Positions 7,684 through 16,781 are shown, counted from the stretch's first letter. The stretch is 64,000 bases of DNA from Thermoplasmata archaeon (GCA_021797735.1 JAJZZE010000052.1:25553-89552), one strand, 5' to 3'. Numbers and translations: made by a program. The notes: generated by a model not told the origin, from the letters alone.

Positions 7684-9210
7684 TTATCCCATAAATTTCC
7701 TGATTAGGCCCATCTCATATATATAATTTTTAACGTCATCAAATTTCTTATCTCTGAATGCCAGTAACAGCAGGGTTGAGAATAATATGTGTTTATTTGT
7801 TTCATATGAATTATCGGTTAAAACCCCTATATTATTTTCAACATATTTCATATCCTCTTTAATCATATCTATTATACCGTTATTAATATTCCATACATCC
7901 TTCAATAAATTCAATGAATCATAATTAAAATACTTTGCACTATTTTTTATATCGTAATCCATATTTACATATAATTTCCTTATTAATGAAATCTCCTCAT
8001 CTGACATTTCCTTTAATGATGATAATCCCAAAATTTCCGGTGGTATACCTATAGAATACAGGGCTGCAACAAATGATATAGCCCTTGGCAACTTCGCCGT
8101 TCTTGTTTGCCTGGCGTATCCAAACAATCCAATATGTAGTTTTCTTGACCTCCTTTTCGGTAAATAAACTGTCATATCATTTATTGTATCTGCAAGTGCT
8201 TCAATTATTTTCTGGAATCTCACAGAATATTTATTTATTATGTTTTTAACTAAATCCTCCTCACGGTTGTTTAATTCAATATACCCTGAAGGTTCATGCC
8301 GGTTTATATAATCAACTGCCTTTTTTACATCGGCGTCATCATAGTCATATCTAAAAGCGGATTGTACTGTATATGTATAGTATGAATCATATTCCTTTAA
8401 TGCGTTTTTAATATTTAATGGGCCTAAATTACCCCTGAATGGTGATGAACCGGCACCGAGCATGGGATACATTCTTATTTTCAGGTTATCCTCTAATTTT
8501 TTTATTTTAAATGACGCATATTTTGATAGCAGTGTTGCTGGCAGCATACCATAATTCATTGCTGGATCAGACCTTGCTATGAATATTCTCATATGGTCTG
8601 GTTTTATATACTTACAGTATGTTTCTATTATAGAATACATATTAAATATAGAGTCCTTGTCCTCAATTAACGGTATTAAATTTATTTTCTTGGGTAACAC
8701 TCCACCGGTTACATCCCTTAAATAAACATCATCGTATAATTTTACATCCTCGTCCTTTACTATGGCATTTTCATAATATTTCACTATATTTAGCATACTT
8801 TTATAATCTGTTGTAAATGGTAATATTACCTCAAATATTGGTGTTATACTGTTATTAAACATTCTATTGGCAACATCGTAATTCAGGGGTATACTGTTTA
8901 ATGTTTCATTTAATATTTTTTTTTCTGCACCCTCAATTAACGGATTTGGAATCCTGTAGGTTAAAAACAAATCTCTTCCAAGAACATTATTCCTAAAAAA
9001 ATCACTATCCTTTGAAAATAATTTCCTTATAACATGCGTATCAACGTCCTTGCCTTCGGCATCCCACATGACCTCCTTTATACCAAGGTTTTTAAAGGAA
9101 ATAAATGCCTCTTCAATTTCATCATCGTTTTTTATAATAGATTTATTACTTGACCATTCGGGCATCCTTGCATTGTCCGGGTGCTGTGTTGACATTGTCT
9201 TCGGTATCAT
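7684..9210 (-). CDS. ppcA: Archaeal-type phosphoenolpyruvate carboxylase
   Basis: A 508-residue PEP carboxylase of the short archaeal class, which forms oxaloacetate from PEP and bicarbonate to replenish the citric acid cycle. The N-terminus MIPKTMSTQHPDNARMPEW is the signature of this family. The catalytic-region blocks FIARSDPAMNYGM, GAGSSPFRGNLGP and YARQTRTAKLPRAI are present. I place the start at 9210: the family begins at this Met and a TATA box lies 26 bp before it. The alternative ATG at 9225 would leave only about 12 bp. Length and motifs indicate a complete, probably active enzyme. Confidence 0.93.
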   Translation of the reverse strand: MIPKTMSTQHPDNARMPEWSSNKSIIKNDDEIEEAFISFKNLGIKEVMWDAEGKDVDTHVIRKLFSKDSDFFRNNVLGRDLFLTYRIPNPLIEGAEKKILNETLNSIPLNYDVANRMFNNSITPIFEVILPFTTDYKSMLNIVKYYENAIVKDEDVKLYDDVYLRDVTGGVLPKKINLIPLIEDKDSIFNMYSIIETYCKYIKPDHMRIFIARSDPAMNYGMLPATLLSKYASFKIKKLEDNLKIRMYPMLGAGSSPFRGNLGPLNIKNALKEYDSYYTYTVQSAFRYDYDDADVKKAVDYINRHEPSGYIELNNREEDLVKNIINKYSVRFQKIIEALADTINDMTVYLPKRRSRKLHIGLFGYARQTRTAKLPRAISFVAALYSIGIPPEILGLSSLKEMSDEEISLIRKLYVNMDYDIKNSAKYFNYDSLNLLKDVWNINNGIIDMIKEDMKYVENNIGVLTDNSYETNKHILFSTLLLLAFRDKKFDDVKNYIYEMGLIRKFMG

Positions 9211-9230
9211 GGTATATAATTGCATAATGA

Positions 9231-9240
9231 TATATATAAA
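9231..9240 (-). promoter_or_regulatory. TATA box for PEP carboxylase
   Basis: On the minus strand this reads TTTATATATA, centred about 26 bp before the ATG at 9210 and only 11 bp before the ATG at 9225. It decides in favour of the shorter protein. Confidence 0.55.
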
Positions 9241-9316
9241 AAATGCAAAAATTTTGGGATAAATGCTATAATATCATATAAATTTTAACAGTGTTAGCTG
9301 GAAATACCACATCGTT

Positions 9317-9434
9317 TATGGATGAGATGAAACCCAGCACTGCTGCATTGCACTATGGTGATTAATAGTCTCCAGGGGTGCTGTATAATTTTCTTCTGAA
9401 AACCCACTGAAATACTAAGTATATAAACAATTTA
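9317..9434 (+). pseudogene. Possible relic of a cystathionine gamma-synthase/lyase-type gene
   Basis: The gap between PEP carboxylase and gcvPA is about 260 bp. It opens with a 15-codon frame, MDEMKPSTAALHYGD then stop. The STxALHYGD pattern resembles the first residues of Cys/Met-metabolism PLP enzymes. A second frame then reads SRGAV, a stop, then FSSENPLKY, reminiscent of the next conserved block of that family (GAVVPPI...SSTF). This is a weak, frame-broken resemblance that I read by eye. The stretch could equally be plain 5' flanking DNA. Confidence 0.25.
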
Positions 9435-9470
9435 TGCTGCTGGAGAATGTTACTTATACCATGTAAATGG

Positions 9471-9480
9471 TTATATAATA
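9471..9480 (+). promoter_or_regulatory. TATA box for the gcvPA-gcvPB-RPA operon
   Basis: TTATATAATA lies about 25 bp before the ATG at 9500, predicting a leaderless first gene. Confidence 0.55.
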
Positions 9481-9499
9481 GTTATTTATCGTTTACCCA

Positions 9500-10789
9500 A
9501 TGAATGAAAATGATGTTATGTTAGGGGCATTAAATTTAGGTAATATTAATGAATTATTTAAGGATATACCACCAGATTTAATTGTTAATATGGATCTTGG
9601 AACACCATTAACCGAGATGGAACTGATAAATAGAATTAATAAAATAAAAAATAAAAATAACAGGAAGAACCTATTTTTCCTGGGTAATGGCATATATGAC
9701 AGGTTCATTCCAAATTTAGTAAATGAGATAATATCAAGAAATGAATTTCTGACATCATACACGCCATATCAGCCGGAAATATCTCAGGGAATCCTATTTT
9801 CATTATTTGAATATCAGAGTATAATTTCAGATTTAACAGAAATGGATGTCACAAATTCATCAATGTATGATGGTTTTACATCATTGGCCGAAGCTGTAAG
9901 AATGGCATTCAGGATAAATGGCAAAAATGAAATTTTAATGCCGGAGAATATTTACAGGTCAAAACTGGATATAATAAAAAACTACTCCTATGGCTTAAGT
10001 TTAAAATTTATATTCTATAATTTTGGCGATAATGGTAAAATAGATTTAGAAGATTTAAAAAATAAAATAAATGATAATACATGTGCCATTATAGCGGAGG
10101 AACCAAATAGTTATGGCATAATAGATGAAAATGTATTTAAATTGAATGAAATTAAAGGCCCCTCTATTTTAATAACATATTATGACCCGGTCTCGCTTGG
10201 CATACTGAAACCACCTGGAGAATATGGCTCGGATATAGCAGTTGCCGAGGGGCAGCAGTTAGGAATAAATATGAATTTTGGCGGCCCATTATTAGGTCTG
10301 TTTTCCTTTAAGAAGGAATACGTTCATAGATCTCCGGGGAGATTAATAGGAATGGGCAATGACCTAAACGGAAAAAAAGCGTTTGTAATGACATTGCAGG
10401 CAAGGGAGCAGCATATAAGGCGGGCAAAAGCAATGAGCAATATATGTTCAAACCAGGCCCTTCTTGGCATAGCAGCATTATCGTATCTATCAATTTTAGG
10501 GTCAAACGGCTTAAGAAAAATAGCACTGATTACAATGAATAAAAGCAAAAAATTAAAAAATGAATTAAATAAAAGAAATGTAAAAACCGTTTTTGATTCA
10601 ATAAATTTCTCAGACAATCTATTTTATTTTGATAATAAGGAATTATTAAGGAAAAATAACGTATCCGGTGGAATAAAACTGTCGGAATTATCGGATATAA
10701 GTAAATATAGAAACACAAGCTTTTTTTCTGTTACAGAGAAAACAGACGATAATGATATAATTGAATTATCAAAAATTATAGGTGATTAA
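9500..10789 (+). CDS. gcvPA: Glycine dehydrogenase (decarboxylating) subunit 1
   Basis: A 429-residue N-terminal-half P-protein subunit of the glycine cleavage system. Together with subunit 2 it decarboxylates glycine and passes the aminomethyl group to lipoyl-H protein. LTSYTPYQPEISQGILFSLF, SMYDGFTSLAEAVRMA and the late ALQAREQHIRRAKAMSNICS-like block (here TLQAREQHIRRAKAMSNICS) are diagnostic. The PLP lysine is in subunit 2, as expected for the split archaeal form. It is first in an operon: its stop codon lies inside the ribosome-binding region of gcvPB. No H- or T-protein gene is in the window; a SHMT-like gene is found at 25.6-26.7 kb. Confidence 0.93.
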   Translation: MNENDVMLGALNLGNINELFKDIPPDLIVNMDLGTPLTEMELINRINKIKNKNNRKNLFFLGNGIYDRFIPNLVNEIISRNEFLTSYTPYQPEISQGILFSLFEYQSIISDLTEMDVTNSSMYDGFTSLAEAVRMAFRINGKNEILMPENIYRSKLDIIKNYSYGLSLKFIFYNFGDNGKIDLEDLKNKINDNTCAIIAEEPNSYGIIDENVFKLNEIKGPSILITYYDPVSLGILKPPGEYGSDIAVAEGQQLGINMNFGGPLLGLFSFKKEYVHRSPGRLIGMGNDLNGKKAFVMTLQAREQHIRRAKAMSNICSNQALLGIAALSYLSILGSNGLRKIALITMNKSKKLKNELNKRNVKTVFDSINFSDNLFYFDNKELLRKNNVSGGIKLSELSDISKYRNTSFFSVTEKTDDNDIIELSKIIGD

Positions 10790-10793
10790 AATG
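10780..10793 (+). promoter_or_regulatory. Shine-Dalgarno and start of gcvPB
   Basis: AGGTGATTAAAATG contains an SD-like AGGTGAT, the TAA stop of gcvPA and the ATG of gcvPB. It shows that 10791, not the in-frame GTG at 10782 inside the SD, is the start. The identical 14-mer recurs at 13296-13309. Confidence 0.7.
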
Positions 10794-12230
10794 TACAGAC
10801 AGGCATATTATAATGAGGATTTTCTAATAGATTACAACACAAATAATGATTACTATCTTGATGATGTTGAGGATGATTATCCGGATTACATAAAAAGGGA
10901 AAAATTAAAACTGCCTGATGTCAGGTCAGTTGATGTTTCAAGGCATTTCACAAGGCTATCGGAAATGAATTATTCCGTTGATCTGGGCATGTATCCCCTG
11001 GGTTCATGCACAATGAAATTTAATCCAAAATACAGTGATTATATAGCATCAATTGAGGAATTCAATAAGCATCCATTAGAAGGCGAAGAAAATACCCAGG
11101 GCAATCTGGAAATAATGTATAATTTACAGGAATATTTAAAAACTATTTCTGGAATGGCTTACTCTTCACTGCAACCATCGGCCGGTGCCCATGGAGAATT
11201 TACAGGAATATTAATTATAAGAAAATATTTTGAAATGAAAAATGAGCTTGATAGGAGAAACGAGATAATAATACCAGATTCCGCACATGGCACAAATCCA
11301 GCTTCCGCTTCAATGGGGGGATTCGCAGTTATAGAAATACCCTCAGATGAATCCGGACTGGTTGATATTGATGCATTAAAGGCTGCTGTTTCAGATCATA
11401 CAGCTGCTTTTATGATAACAAATCCAAACACCCTGGGCATTTTTGATGATAAGATTAAAGAAATTTCGGAAATTATACACAACAACGGGTCATTATTATA
11501 TTATGATGGTGCAAATTTAAATGCAGTACTCGGTATAACAACCCCGGGTAAAATGGGATTTGATATAGTTCATTTTAATTTACATAAAACATTTGCAACA
11601 CCACACGGTGGAGGAGGGCCCGGTTCAGGGCCAGTCGCAGTAAAATCATTTTTAAAGGAATTTTTGCCGGTCCCGATTATTTCAATGGAGAATGGCCAGT
11701 ATAAGCTGGATTATCGCCTAAAAAACACTGTGGGTAAAATATCATCATATTACGGGTCATTTTCAGTCCTACTGAGAGCATATTCATACATACTGAAAAA
11801 TGGCAATAATTTGAAGAACAGCACGGAAAAGGCAGTTTTAAATGCAAACTATATGGCAGATAAGCTGTCAAAATATTATAAAATACCATATAAGAAATTA
11901 AAAAAACATGAATTTGTATTATCAACAGAAAATACCGGGAAAAGGGCATTAGACATTTCAAAATTTATCCTTGATTATGGAATACATTCTCCGACAACAT
12001 ATTTCCCACTGATAGTTAAGGAGGCCATGATGCTGGAACCCACGGAATCCGTAACAAAGAAAGATATAGATTATTATATAAGTGTTATGGTAAAGGCATT
12101 GAGTACAGATAGTGATATAATTAAAAAATCACCGGTAAATACATCTGTAACAAGAATAGATGAAATAAAGGTAGCAAGGGATTTAATATTAACATGGAAT
12201 AAAAATGAAAAAACGTTAAATAAAATTTAG
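10791..12230 (+). CDS. gcvPB: Glycine dehydrogenase (decarboxylating) subunit 2
   Basis: A 479-residue C-terminal-half P-protein subunit. It carries the PLP-binding lysine in VHFNLHKTFATPHGGGGPG, preceded by the family blocks GSCTMKFNPKYSDYI, SLQPSAGAHGEF and PDSAHGTNPASASMGGF. It pairs with gcvPA for glycine decarboxylation in the cytosol. It is translationally coupled to gcvPA, with the stop of gcvPA one base before its ATG. It is followed within 5 bp by the RPA gene, an unusual partnership that puts one-carbon metabolism and DNA replication/repair proteins on one transcript. Confidence 0.95.
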   Translation: MYRQAYYNEDFLIDYNTNNDYYLDDVEDDYPDYIKREKLKLPDVRSVDVSRHFTRLSEMNYSVDLGMYPLGSCTMKFNPKYSDYIASIEEFNKHPLEGEENTQGNLEIMYNLQEYLKTISGMAYSSLQPSAGAHGEFTGILIIRKYFEMKNELDRRNEIIIPDSAHGTNPASASMGGFAVIEIPSDESGLVDIDALKAAVSDHTAAFMITNPNTLGIFDDKIKEISEIIHNNGSLLYYDGANLNAVLGITTPGKMGFDIVHFNLHKTFATPHGGGGPGSGPVAVKSFLKEFLPVPIISMENGQYKLDYRLKNTVGKISSYYGSFSVLLRAYSYILKNGNNLKNSTEKAVLNANYMADKLSKYYKIPYKKLKKHEFVLSTENTGKRALDISKFILDYGIHSPTTYFPLIVKEAMMLEPTESVTKKDIDYYISVMVKALSTDSDIIKKSPVNTSVTRIDEIKVARDLILTWNKNEKTLNKI

Positions 12231-12234
12231 GGAT

Positions 12235-13305
12235 ATGCGATATATGAAAATTGATGAAATACTAAATGAGAATAATAATCTCGATCTAAAGGTCAAAATA
12301 TTATCAGTGGATAAGAGGGAGGTCACAACACCCAAGGGCAATACAGTATATTATTATGGTCTGGTAGGAGATGAAACAGGTGTTTTATCATATACTGCAT
12401 GGGAATTTCCCACACCGGTAAAGGCAGGTGACGTTGTTGAAATAAAATATGCAAGAACGAAGGAATATAATGGCAGGCTTAGATTATATTTCGACTCAAA
12501 GACCGAAATTATTCTAAAGCCGGGAGAAACTATGGATGTTAAAAATACATACAGGGAAGAAAAACTACAGGAAATCTCACTAAAAATCCCATTTGTTTCT
12601 GTGACAGGAAAGGTTACAGGCATGGTCAAAAAAGAATATAACAAGGATGGCAGGAATTTAGTAATTTATAATGGTTTTATAGAAGATGACACATCGAGGG
12701 TGAGACTATCATCATTCGGTAAAGAACTTGAAAATAATAAGGTCTATAAAATAAAGGGTGCAAAAGTTTCTGAATTTAATAAGCAGATGGAATTATCAAT
12801 AGGGGATAAAACAGAGGTATTTTTGGTTAATGATGCAAACATAAACCTTGAAAGAAATTATAAAATAGCAGAGATAATAAATCCTGCGGGTGGCATAAAT
12901 ATAATGGGATTTGTAATTACATTAGGCACAAAAAGCGGCATAATAAAAAGATGCTCTATCTGCAATAAACCTATAACAGCAAGTGTTTGCCCCGACCATC
13001 CCGATGCAAAAACAGTTTTAGATACATTTTCATATTTTACAGTAGATGACGGGACAAAATATATACAGTGCATAGGAGGTAAAAATGCAATACTGCCATT
13101 TTTAAATATAAAAGATGATGAAATTGCAAAATACGCCGGTGATATATATTCAAAATTAAATGATAATTTATACGGCCATGCAGTTAAAATGAATGTGGAT
13201 TTTATAAAAAAGGATAATGAATTATCTGCAAGGGTTAACAGCATAAGCAGTATAAACAAAGAGGACATAAAAAATGATATTTTATTAAATAATTCAGGTG
13301 ATTAA
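12235..13305 (+). CDS. Archaeal replication protein A (single-stranded DNA-binding protein, OB folds plus zinc finger)
   Basis: A 356-residue RPA41-like protein. Three OB-fold-like segments can be seen: residues about 15-100 (YGLVGDETGVLSYTAWEF), about 120-200 (YNGFIEDDTSRVRLSSFGK) and a C-terminal domain. A zinc-finger CxxC...C-x-x-H (CSICNK...VCPDH) lies near residue 240. It binds single-stranded DNA in replication and repair. The start is either 12235 or the ATG three codons later at 12244 (MKIDEIL). The GGGAT after the gcvPB stop is better spaced for the latter. It is translationally coupled to the following RPA partner gene. Confidence 0.88.
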   Translation: MRYMKIDEILNENNNLDLKVKILSVDKREVTTPKGNTVYYYGLVGDETGVLSYTAWEFPTPVKAGDVVEIKYARTKEYNGRLRLYFDSKTEIILKPGETMDVKNTYREEKLQEISLKIPFVSVTGKVTGMVKKEYNKDGRNLVIYNGFIEDDTSRVRLSSFGKELENNKVYKIKGAKVSEFNKQMELSIGDKTEVFLVNDANINLERNYKIAEIINPAGGINIMGFVITLGTKSGIIKRCSICNKPITASVCPDHPDAKTVLDTFSYFTVDDGTKYIQCIGGKNAILPFLNIKDDEIAKYAGDIYSKLNDNLYGHAVKMNVDFIKKDNELSARVNSISSINKEDIKNDILLNNSGD

Positions 13306-13309
13306 AATG
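13296..13309 (+). promoter_or_regulatory. Shine-Dalgarno and start of the RPA partner gene
   Basis: A second exact copy of AGGTGATTAAAATG, again spanning the upstream stop codon and the downstream ATG (13307). It sets the start of the next gene and rules out the in-frame GTG at 13298. Confidence 0.7.
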
Positions 13310-14146
13310 GCATACACAAAAAGGGAAAATTCTTACTGGATATTTTCCAGGGAATTGAAGGATTCAAATATACTGGAAGGCGAAGAAAAACCATATGTTA
13401 TAACACCACTGGGAACAAAGGTAAAAAGAATTCTGATAGCGGGCAAAATTACGCATAAAAGCAGCGATGAAAAAATGGTAAAAGTTACAGTTATGGATTA
13501 CATAGGCTCATTTTACCTTACTGGATTTAAAACCGGATTCAGCAGTGAAATTTCAGAGGAAATGGATAAATTTGATGTAAATGATACAGTGGTTATAATG
13601 GGAAAGGTAAATTCATTTAAAAACGACGAGGGGATTTTCTATTTTTCAATATATCCAGAAATGATCAAAAAAATATCAGAACTTGAAAGGTTTTTCTGGG
13701 GAATCCGGACTGCGTATGTATCAAAAAGAAAAATATATGCAATTACGGAAATACATAAGGATGAAAATGCAACAGAAGAGACACTGGTAAAACTTGGATA
13801 TACAGTAGATGAAGCAGCAGATGCAGTGAGGTCAAAGAAATACTATAATGACTATGATTATGAGTCCTATTTGAATACAGTATCCGCAATAAATTATGAA
13901 ACACCGGAAGAAAATAAAATCGATGAAAATTCTAACAGTGGCAATACAGTGACATTAAACCTTGACAGTTTTGTCCTTGATTATATTAAAAACAATGATT
14001 TCGGTCCCGGATGTAAATATGATGATATCATTATTGCAGCATCAAATGCAGGTATAAGCCGTGAGAAACTTGATGAAATTTTAAATGTTCTCGGTTCAAA
14101 TGGTGATATATACGAAGTATCATTGAAAAGATATAAAGCATTATAA
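13307..14146 (+). CDS. RPA-associated protein (RPA32-like, COG3390 type)
   Basis: A 279-residue partner of archaeal RPA. The N-terminal ~130 residues form an OB-fold-like domain (KRILIAGKITHKSSDEKMVKV, then FDVNDTVVIMGKVNSF). The C-terminal ~70 residues (LDSFVLDYIKNNDFGPGCKY...LNVLGSNGDIYEVSLKRYKAL) look like the winged-helix domain found in RPA32-type subunits. It probably forms a complex with the upstream RPA on single-stranded DNA, and the tight gene coupling fits stoichiometric synthesis. The assignment is by domain pattern and gene order. Confidence 0.82.
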   Translation: MAYTKRENSYWIFSRELKDSNILEGEEKPYVITPLGTKVKRILIAGKITHKSSDEKMVKVTVMDYIGSFYLTGFKTGFSSEISEEMDKFDVNDTVVIMGKVNSFKNDEGIFYFSIYPEMIKKISELERFFWGIRTAYVSKRKIYAITEIHKDENATEETLVKLGYTVDEAADAVRSKKYYNDYDYESYLNTVSAINYETPEENKIDENSNSGNTVTLNLDSFVLDYIKNNDFGPGCKYDDIIIAASNAGISREKLDEILNVLGSNGDIYEVSLKRYKAL

Positions 14147-14446
14147 TTTTAATATTTATTAACCTATGGCGGAAAAGTGGTTATTCATTTACTTTTATAT
14201 AATTCATTATATTTTTTATGTTTTCATTCCAATATGGCGTATTATTTATGTTACCGGCTGTTTTTGCCCCGCATATTTACCTTTTTTACAACCAGTGTCA
14301 TGTATCCCATATGTATAGGATACACATAAATCCTCCAGGTATTATATCACAGGGTCAGAAAGAAAAATTATACGAAATTCCTGGTAGTTTATTTCTGCCA
14401 TAGTTATTAACAAAAGATTTAAAATATATTAATGTTATTATAACAT
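14147..14446. other. Intergenic stretch with no convincing gene
   Basis: About 300 bp separate the RPA operon from the next gene. A 61-codon frame exists at 14218-14403 but shows no recognisable family, no SD and unusual composition, so I do not call it. TGTATCC and GGATACA form a 7-bp inverted repeat near 14300-14325. An AT-rich promoter region precedes 14447. Confidence 0.4.
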
Positions 14447-15055
14447 ATGGCAACAGTTGATAATATAGTGGACTGGTTCAAAACCGGTAATGAAAAATCG
14501 CAGGCTCTGATTGATTTAAAGTGGAATTTAACAACCGTGGGAGATTATATATTACTGCAGAACGATAAGATACCATTTATGCTATACATAAATTTTGAAA
14601 GTGATAAAAATACAGTGCATATACTTGTAAGAACCGGTATAGAAACCGCAACAATAGAAAATCAACCAAGATTAACAATATACAGAACATTGCTGATATT
14701 AAACCAGCGTGTTGAACTTGTAAAATTTATGCTGGATAGTATAAACGAAGAAGTTGTGGCAAGAGAGGATTTAACGATGGATACACTGACAAGGGATGAT
14801 TTGAATGCTGCTTTAAATACCTTAATTACGGCATTTTATCTGATGGTTCAGGCATTGAAACTACAGGATGAATTTAATGAGCAGATTATAGAGAGAACAT
14901 ACATGATGATAAAGGATATGTTACAGCAGGGGAAAACCAGGGATGAAATTAAAAAGTACCTGAAAGAAACTATAGGTTTAGGGGATGAGGAGGCAGAGGA
15001 ACTTATAAGCCAGGTACTGGATTCCGATAAAGTTCCAAAAAACATGTACCAGTAA
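14447..15055 (+). CDS. Conserved hypothetical protein, YbjN/secretion-chaperone-like
   Basis: A 202-residue cytosolic protein. The first ~130 residues alternate strands and helices in the manner of the YbjN / type III secretion chaperone-like fold (WFKTGNEKSQALIDLKWNL, then LLILNQRVELVKFMLDS). The acidic, Leu-rich tail of about 60 residues (LQQGKTRDEIKKYLKETIGL) looks helical. I cannot assign a function. It starts leaderless after a TATA-like TTTAAAATATA and is followed 37 bp later by an NfeD-like gene, with which it may be co-transcribed. Confidence 0.6.
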   Translation: MATVDNIVDWFKTGNEKSQALIDLKWNLTTVGDYILLQNDKIPFMLYINFESDKNTVHILVRTGIETATIENQPRLTIYRTLLILNQRVELVKFMLDSINEEVVAREDLTMDTLTRDDLNAALNTLITAFYLMVQALKLQDEFNEQIIERTYMMIKDMLQQGKTRDEIKKYLKETIGLGDEEAEELISQVLDSDKVPKNMYQ

Positions 15056-15092
15056 ATAAAAGCTTATTAAGCATAAAAATAATGATGTATAT

Positions 15093-15452
15093 ATGTTTAT
15101 GAATTTAACCGGTATAAATAATATTTATTTCCTGTCAACGTTTGTAATAGTTTTTTCCATAGGGCTTATAGCCTTTCTACTTATTGTTACTGTAATTATA
15201 TACTATGTATATACAATAATATCATCACAGAGGCGGAAAAGATACACGGGTTATGAATCCATTATAAACTCTACTGGAACCGCAACTAAGGATATTGCGA
15301 AAAATGGATCCGGCTCTATAACAATTGATGGTGTTTCGTGGGAGGTTGTTAATAAGGATAATGAAGATATAAAAAAATTTGATAGGGTTATTGTTACTGG
15401 TAGATCAGGTTTAAAGCTTATTGTAAAGAAATCAGAGGCAGACAATAAATAA
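15093..15452 (+). CDS. Short NfeD-like membrane protein (OB domain)
   Basis: A 119-residue protein. One long transmembrane segment covers residues about 12-42. After a basic stretch (SSQRRKRY) comes a soluble domain with the NfeD OB-fold pattern: STGTATKDIAKNGSGSITI, DGVSWEVV, then FDRVIVTGRSGLKLIV. Such proteins act at the membrane, often with stomatin/SPFH partners or membrane serine proteases; no such partner is adjacent here. The start may be 15093 or the ATG at 15099. Confidence 0.75.
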   Translation: MFMNLTGINNIYFLSTFVIVFSIGLIAFLLIVTVIIYYVYTIISSQRRKRYTGYESIINSTGTATKDIAKNGSGSITIDGVSWEVVNKDNEDIKKFDRVIVTGRSGLKLIVKKSEADNK

Positions 15453-15545
15453 ATCCAGGGATAGGTCAATAAAAAATATGATTAAAGCAATTTTAAAATT
15501 CCCAACCATCGCCATGATTATACACACATTAAACATTTATAAAAA

Positions 15546-15618
15546 TGCGAGAGCCGGGATTTGGACCCGGGGCATGAGCTTGGCAAGCTCGCGTGTTTCC
15601 AGGCTACACCACACTCGC
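15546..15618 (-). tRNA. tRNA-Gly (anticodon GCC)
   Basis: The minus strand folds into a 73-nt cloverleaf. The acceptor stem is GCGAGUG/CUCUCGC with one U-U mismatch, then discriminator A. The D arm is GUGU/ACAC, the anticodon loop UUGCCAA with GCC at 34-36, and the T stem CCGGG/CCCGG. The 3' CCA is not encoded. No intron is seen. Confidence 0.92.
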
Positions 15619-15839
15619 TTTAGATGTAAAATACATAGAAGTATATATATTTTAATATAACGCCCCTGGTGGCAATAAACCATCAGGAATTTCACATAAG
15701 ATTCAGGGCGTAATGAAACTGTATATATACTGTAATTTCTCAGGGTTTCAGGGCATAAATGTATCATTGCCCTTACTGGTAATCAGCATTGCCGGGTTAC
15801 CCGGAATATTATTTATGTATAAATCTATAATACAGTAAT

Positions 15840-16781
15840 TTATAAAGTTGTTATAATGAAGTGTATTAAAACTATTGATACCGGTATTGCAATGTTATCA
15901 TCAGCGATTTTGTTTGATAATGATTCGGAAACAGTTCCTATTAAGGAATAAATTATAGAATAATAATACACAAGGAAAAATACACCAAATATTGCTGATG
16001 GTATTAGCATGAAGGCAAAACCTGCCATGGACTTCTTTTTATTATAGAATAATTTTTTGCTTCTTATTTTCATTCCAAATATTGTTGCCAGTGAATCGCC
16101 GATCATTAATATAAAAGCAGATAAAAGTATTAATGATAATGAATTTATCAGGGCAAGAACAAGCATAAATCCAGATGCAAGGTACATGGAACCAAGTCCA
16201 AGTTTTGTCTCATCTCTCTCCATTTTATAAACAAGATAGGTTATTTTATTATCCCTATGTAGATATAATATATTTCCAAATAAATATATTAGCAGTATTG
16301 TAAATAAAATAATAACCTTACCATTTGTACCAAAATAAATGAAGACCAGTATTGTTATAACGCCTGTCCCTATCTGAAAATAATCCCTGTAAAATTCCTT
16401 TTTAATGTTTTTTCCCTTTTTATCATTATTTGTCCGTGCATATGATTCCATATTCTTATCAAGGAACATTGATAATAGAACGGCTATTGAGATTGAGAAC
16501 AATAAATATTTCAATGGCAGTGCATGAAGCAGTAATGAATATAAAATAAAGCCAAGGTCTATAAAAAATGGCACATAAAAAAATATTGTATAAAGATACG
16601 TTGCCGTTATTAATGAAAATATGTATACTGGCAAAAACAGCATGGTTCTTGAAAAGTAAAGTATTATTATTAATATTGGTATGGATGCTATTAATTTTAA
16701 CTGGAATAATTCTCTATCCTTAATCAGGATATAGATTAATGGAACGATGAACAAAATCAAATATACTATATTTTTTATCAT
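15840..16781 (-). CDS. Polytopic membrane protein, dolichol/phytol-kinase-like (COG0170 type)
   Basis: A 313-residue integral membrane protein with about nine hydrophobic segments. The C-terminal third contains GDSLATIFGMKIRSKKLFYNKKKSMAG, written here only by its ends: a G-D-S-x-A-x-x-F-G motif near residue 225 and a K-K-S-x-A-G motif near residue 250. This pattern typifies dolichol kinase, phytol kinase and CDP-diacylglycerol-synthase-like CTP-dependent enzymes. It is likely to phosphorylate a polyprenol or make an activated lipid for archaeal lipid or glycan assembly. The N-terminal half is an unassigned membrane region. Substrate uncertain. Confidence 0.65.
   Translation of the reverse strand: MIKNIVYLILFIVPLIYILIKDRELFQLKLIASIPILIIILYFSRTMLFLPVYIFSLITATYLYTIFFYVPFFIDLGFILYSLLLHALPLKYLLFSISIAVLLSMFLDKNMESYARTNNDKKGKNIKKEFYRDYFQIGTGVITILVFIYFGTNGKVIILFTILLIYLFGNILYLHRDNKITYLVYKMERDETKLGLGSMYLASGFMLVLALINSLSLILLSAFILMIGDSLATIFGMKIRSKKLFYNKKKSMAGFAFMLIPSAIFGVFFLVYYYSIIYSLIGTVSESLSNKIADDNIAIPVSIVLIHFIITTL

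Noticed and set aside
14218..14403. 61-codon plus-strand frame between the RPA operon and the YbjN-like gene
   Set aside because: No recognisable family, no ribosome-binding site or well-spaced TATA box, and atypical composition; left as intergenic.
15661..15839. Possible C/D-box small RNAs beside tRNA-Gly
   Set aside because: A few ATGATA- and CTGA-like boxes occur, but spacing and pairing do not make a credible C/D guide; covariance search would be needed.
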